Assembly (NCBI GenBank): GCA_018971405.1
Contig: JAGXAX010000057.1
Coordinates: 1-8,183, forward strand
Direction of reading: 5' to 3'
From: Alphaproteobacteria bacterium
GTDB lineage: Bacteria; Pseudomonadota; Alphaproteobacteria; Micavibrionales; UBA2020
Length of the DNA: 8,183 nt
Below the pieces are notes generated by a model. It was given only the letters and a program-made list of their open reading frames with translations, was not told the DNA's origin and did no database searches. Positions 6,615 through 8,183 of this stretch are shown here, piece after piece. Position 1 is the first letter of the stretch, and each line of letters starts with the position of its first letter. Position numbers and translations under genes: made by a program.

Positions 6615-8039
6615 ATGTCCGATTTCAAACGCACCCGCAAAACAAAAATCGTCGCCACGCTTGGCCCCGCCTCTTCCTCGCCCGCAATGGTGAAGACGCT
6701 GTTCGAGGCCGGCGTGGACGTGTTCCGCCTCAATTTCAGCCACGGCGCCCACGAAGACCACCAAAAACGCCTGACGCTGGTGCGCGCGCTGGAAAAGGAA
6801 GCCGGACGTCCGATCGGCGTCTTTGCCGACCTGCAGGGCCCGAAGCTGCGGCTCGGCACGTTCAAAAACGGCGCCATCGACATCGAAAAAGGCATGCGCC
6901 TTACGCTCGACTCGGACCCTGCGCCGGGCGATGAAAAGCGCGTCCACCTGCCGCATCCGGAAATCATCGAGGCCCTGGAGGTCGGCTCCGACATCCTGCT
7001 CGACGACGGGAAGGTCAACCTGCGCGTCGTCAAAAAGAACAAGGACTCCGTCGAGACGGAAGTCATCGCCGGAAAGAAGCTGATGGACCGCAAGGGCGTC
7101 AACCTGCCCAACGTTCTGCTGAAAGTCTCCGTCCTGACGAAGAAAGACCGCATCGACCTCGAAGCCGCGCTTGCCATGGGCGTCGACTGGATCGCCCTCT
7201 CCTTCGTGCAGCGCCCCGAAGACGTGACGGAGGCGCGGCAGCTGATCGGCGCCCGCGCCAAGATCATCGTCAAGCTTGAAAAACCCTCGGCCATCGAGAG
7301 CCTTGAAAAAATCGTCGAACTCGCCGACGCCGTCATGCTGGCGCGCGGCGACCTCGGCGTCGAAATTCCGGCGGAGCATGTGCCGAGCGTGCAAAAACGC
7401 GTCGTGCGCGCCTGCCGCCTTGCGGGCAAGCCCGTCATCATCGCGACGCAGATGCTCGAATCGATGATCTCCGCGCCGCGGCCGACGCGCGCCGAGGCCT
7501 CCGACGTCGCGACCGCCATCTACGACGGAACGGACGCCGTCATGCTCTCCGCGGAAACGGCGTCAGGCGAGTATCCCGTCGAGGCGGTCTCCATCATGGA
7601 CAGGATCGCGACCGACGTCGAAAAAGACCCTCTCTACCGCAAGATCATGGATGCCGAGCATCCCGACCCCGGGAGCAACGCGCCGGACGCCATCACCGCC
7701 GCCGCATCGAACGTCGCCGCGACGATTTCCGCCGCCGCGATCGTCAACTACACGACGTCCGGCGCGACGACGCTGCGCACCGTGCGCGAACGCCCGTCCG
7801 TGCCGATCCTCAGCATGACGGAAAGTCTCGCCGTGGCGCGGCGGCTGCAATTGTCCTATGGGGTCTACCCTGTGCATACGGCGGACGTCGACAACTTCGG
7901 CGACATGGTGAAAAAAGCCTGCAAGGTCGCAAAAGAGCACGACATCGCGCAGACGGCAAAAAAACTGGTCATCACCGCAGGCGTGCCTTTCGGCCAGACC
8001 GGCTCGACCAACATCCTCCGCATCGCGGTTGTGGAATAA
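6615..8039 (+). CDS. pyk: Pyruvate kinase (predicted K+-independent type)
   Basis: Pyruvate kinase transfers phosphate from phosphoenolpyruvate to ADP, giving pyruvate and ATP, the last step of glycolysis and Entner-Doudoroff catabolism, in the cytoplasm. The product is 474 residues, full length for the bacterial family. The A domain begins with [12 protein letters not shown] (11-22) and FRLNFSHG (37-44). The B domain runs from about 71 to 167. The barrel resumes with [12 protein letters not shown] (217-228; K220 catalytic, E222 metal ligand), [12 protein letters not shown] (241-252; D246 metal ligand) and ATQMLESMI (277-285). The C domain fills about 350-474. The DLQGPKLRL stretch (72-80) has Leu, Gln, Lys and Leu at the positions that in K+-dependent enzymes are Thr, Lys, Glu and Thr, the published signature of K+-independent enzymes. 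The ATG at 6615 fits the family N-terminus but has no Shine-Dalgarno. The gene is followed by a terminator 98 nt after the TAA. Confidence 0.98.
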   Translation: MSDFKRTRKTKIVATLGPASSSPAMVKTLFEAGVDVFRLNFSHGAHEDHQKRLTLVRALEKEAGRPIGVFADLQGPKLRLGTFKNGAIDIEKGMRLTLDSDPAPGDEKRVHLPHPEIIEALEVGSDILLDDGKVNLRVVKKNKDSVETEVIAGKKLMDRKGVNLPNVLLKVSVLTKKDRIDLEAALAMGVDWIALSFVQRPEDVTEARQLIGARAKIIVKLEKPSAIESLEKIVELADAVMLARGDLGVEIPAEHVPSVQKRVVRACRLAGKPVIIATQMLESMISAPRPTRAEASDVATAIYDGTDAVMLSAETASGEYPVEAVSIMDRIATDVEKDPLYRKIMDAEHPDPGSNAPDAITAAASNVAATISAAAIVNYTTSGATTLRTVRERPSVPILSMTESLAVARRLQLSYGVYPVHTADVDNFGDMVKKACKVAKEHDIAQTAKKLVITAGVPFGQTGSTNILRIAVVE

Positions 8040-8074
8040 TCGTTTGTCTTCAAAAAACGGGATACGCCATGAAA

Positions 8075-8098
8075 ACCTTCCCGCCATTGCGTGAAGGT
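8075..8098 (+). other. Small hairpin in the region after pyk
   Basis: ACCTTC (8075-8080) pairs with GAAGGT (8093-8098). Inside, after a single C/T mismatch, CGC (8082-8084) pairs with GCG (8089-8091) around a CATT loop, giving nine base pairs in all. No T-run follows, so it is not itself a terminator. It lies between the pyk stop and the terminator and could stabilise the pyk mRNA 3' end or be the 5' part of a small RNA. Confidence 0.4.
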
Positions 8099-8137
8099 GG
8101 TGCGTGTCAGATTCTATCGATAAAGCGTCTCATGGTC

Positions 8138-8178
8138 AAATTCCCAGTTAAGGGGCAAAATACTGGGAATTTTTTTTT
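8138..8178 (+). terminator. Rho-independent terminator downstream of pyk
   Basis: A perfect 11-bp inverted repeat, AAATTCCCAGT at 8138-8148 and ACTGGGAATTT at 8162-8172, encloses a 13-nt loop and is followed directly by an unbroken run of nine T (8170-8178). This is a strong intrinsic terminator for + strand transcription and most likely ends the operon. On the other strand only three T follow the stem, so it is not clearly bidirectional. The stem is AT-rich for this GC-rich sequence. The 8040-8137 stretch before it holds only the hairpin at 8075-8098 and a doubtful ATG frame. Confidence 0.85.
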
Positions 8179-8183
8179 ATTAT

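Noticed and set aside
5786..7519. 577-codon open frame on the minus strand across the aldo/keto reductase and pyk
   Set aside because: It lies antisense to two clearly conserved genes and its translation shows no recognisable domain. Long antisense frames are expected by codon bias in GC-rich coding DNA.
1..8183. Mobile element, CRISPR array, toxin-antitoxin or defence genes
   Set aside because: No direct repeat array, transposase or integrase motif, or small paired genes are visible; the window is a compact run of metabolic and translation genes.

Overview
The window is a dense, GC-rich stretch of bacterial chromosome in which all eight genes lie on the + strand. GatB and pyruvate kinase both look alphaproteobacterial: GatB has the cysteine-free '[16 protein letters not shown]' N-terminus and Pyk has the 'DLQGPKLR' signature. 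I infer an alphaproteobacterium and cannot name the genus. I see no rRNA, tRNA, CRISPR array, insertion sequence or prophage gene.

Layout. 1-1087 is the 3' three quarters of gatA (the start is cut off by the window edge), followed 4 nt later by complete gatB. These encode two subunits of the amidotransferase that converts misacylated Glu-tRNA(Gln) and/or Asp-tRNA(Asn). Three short genes then follow with overlapping stop/start codons (TGATG, ATGA, ATGA): a membrane-anchored SAM methyltransferase-like protein, a HAD phosphatase of the phosphoglycolate-phosphatase type, and a ten-helix DMT/EamA-like transporter. After 9 nt comes an FAD-dependent oxidoreductase of the DAO fold. Its last 16 bases overlap an aldo/keto reductase that carries the full catalytic tetrad. 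After a 40-nt gap comes pyruvate kinase (pyk). The last 144 bases hold a small hairpin and a strong rho-independent terminator, and are visibly more AT-rich than the rest.

The spacing suggests one long read-through operon from gatA to the aldo/keto reductase. Pyk is possibly also transcribed from its own promoter in the 40-nt gap, and the whole unit ends at the terminator at 8138-8178. The products do not form one obvious pathway. Translation fidelity (GatAB) and glycolysis (Pyk) are housekeeping, while the five genes between them are accessory metabolic or membrane functions with unknown substrates.

I do not see an obviously new multi-gene system. The points most worth checking are the small membrane-anchored methyltransferase, which resembles the mitochondrial FAM173/ATPSCKMT lysine methyltransferases; the K+-independence signature in Pyk; the overlapping oxidoreductase pair; the possibly leaderless pyk start; and the structured 3' region after pyk.
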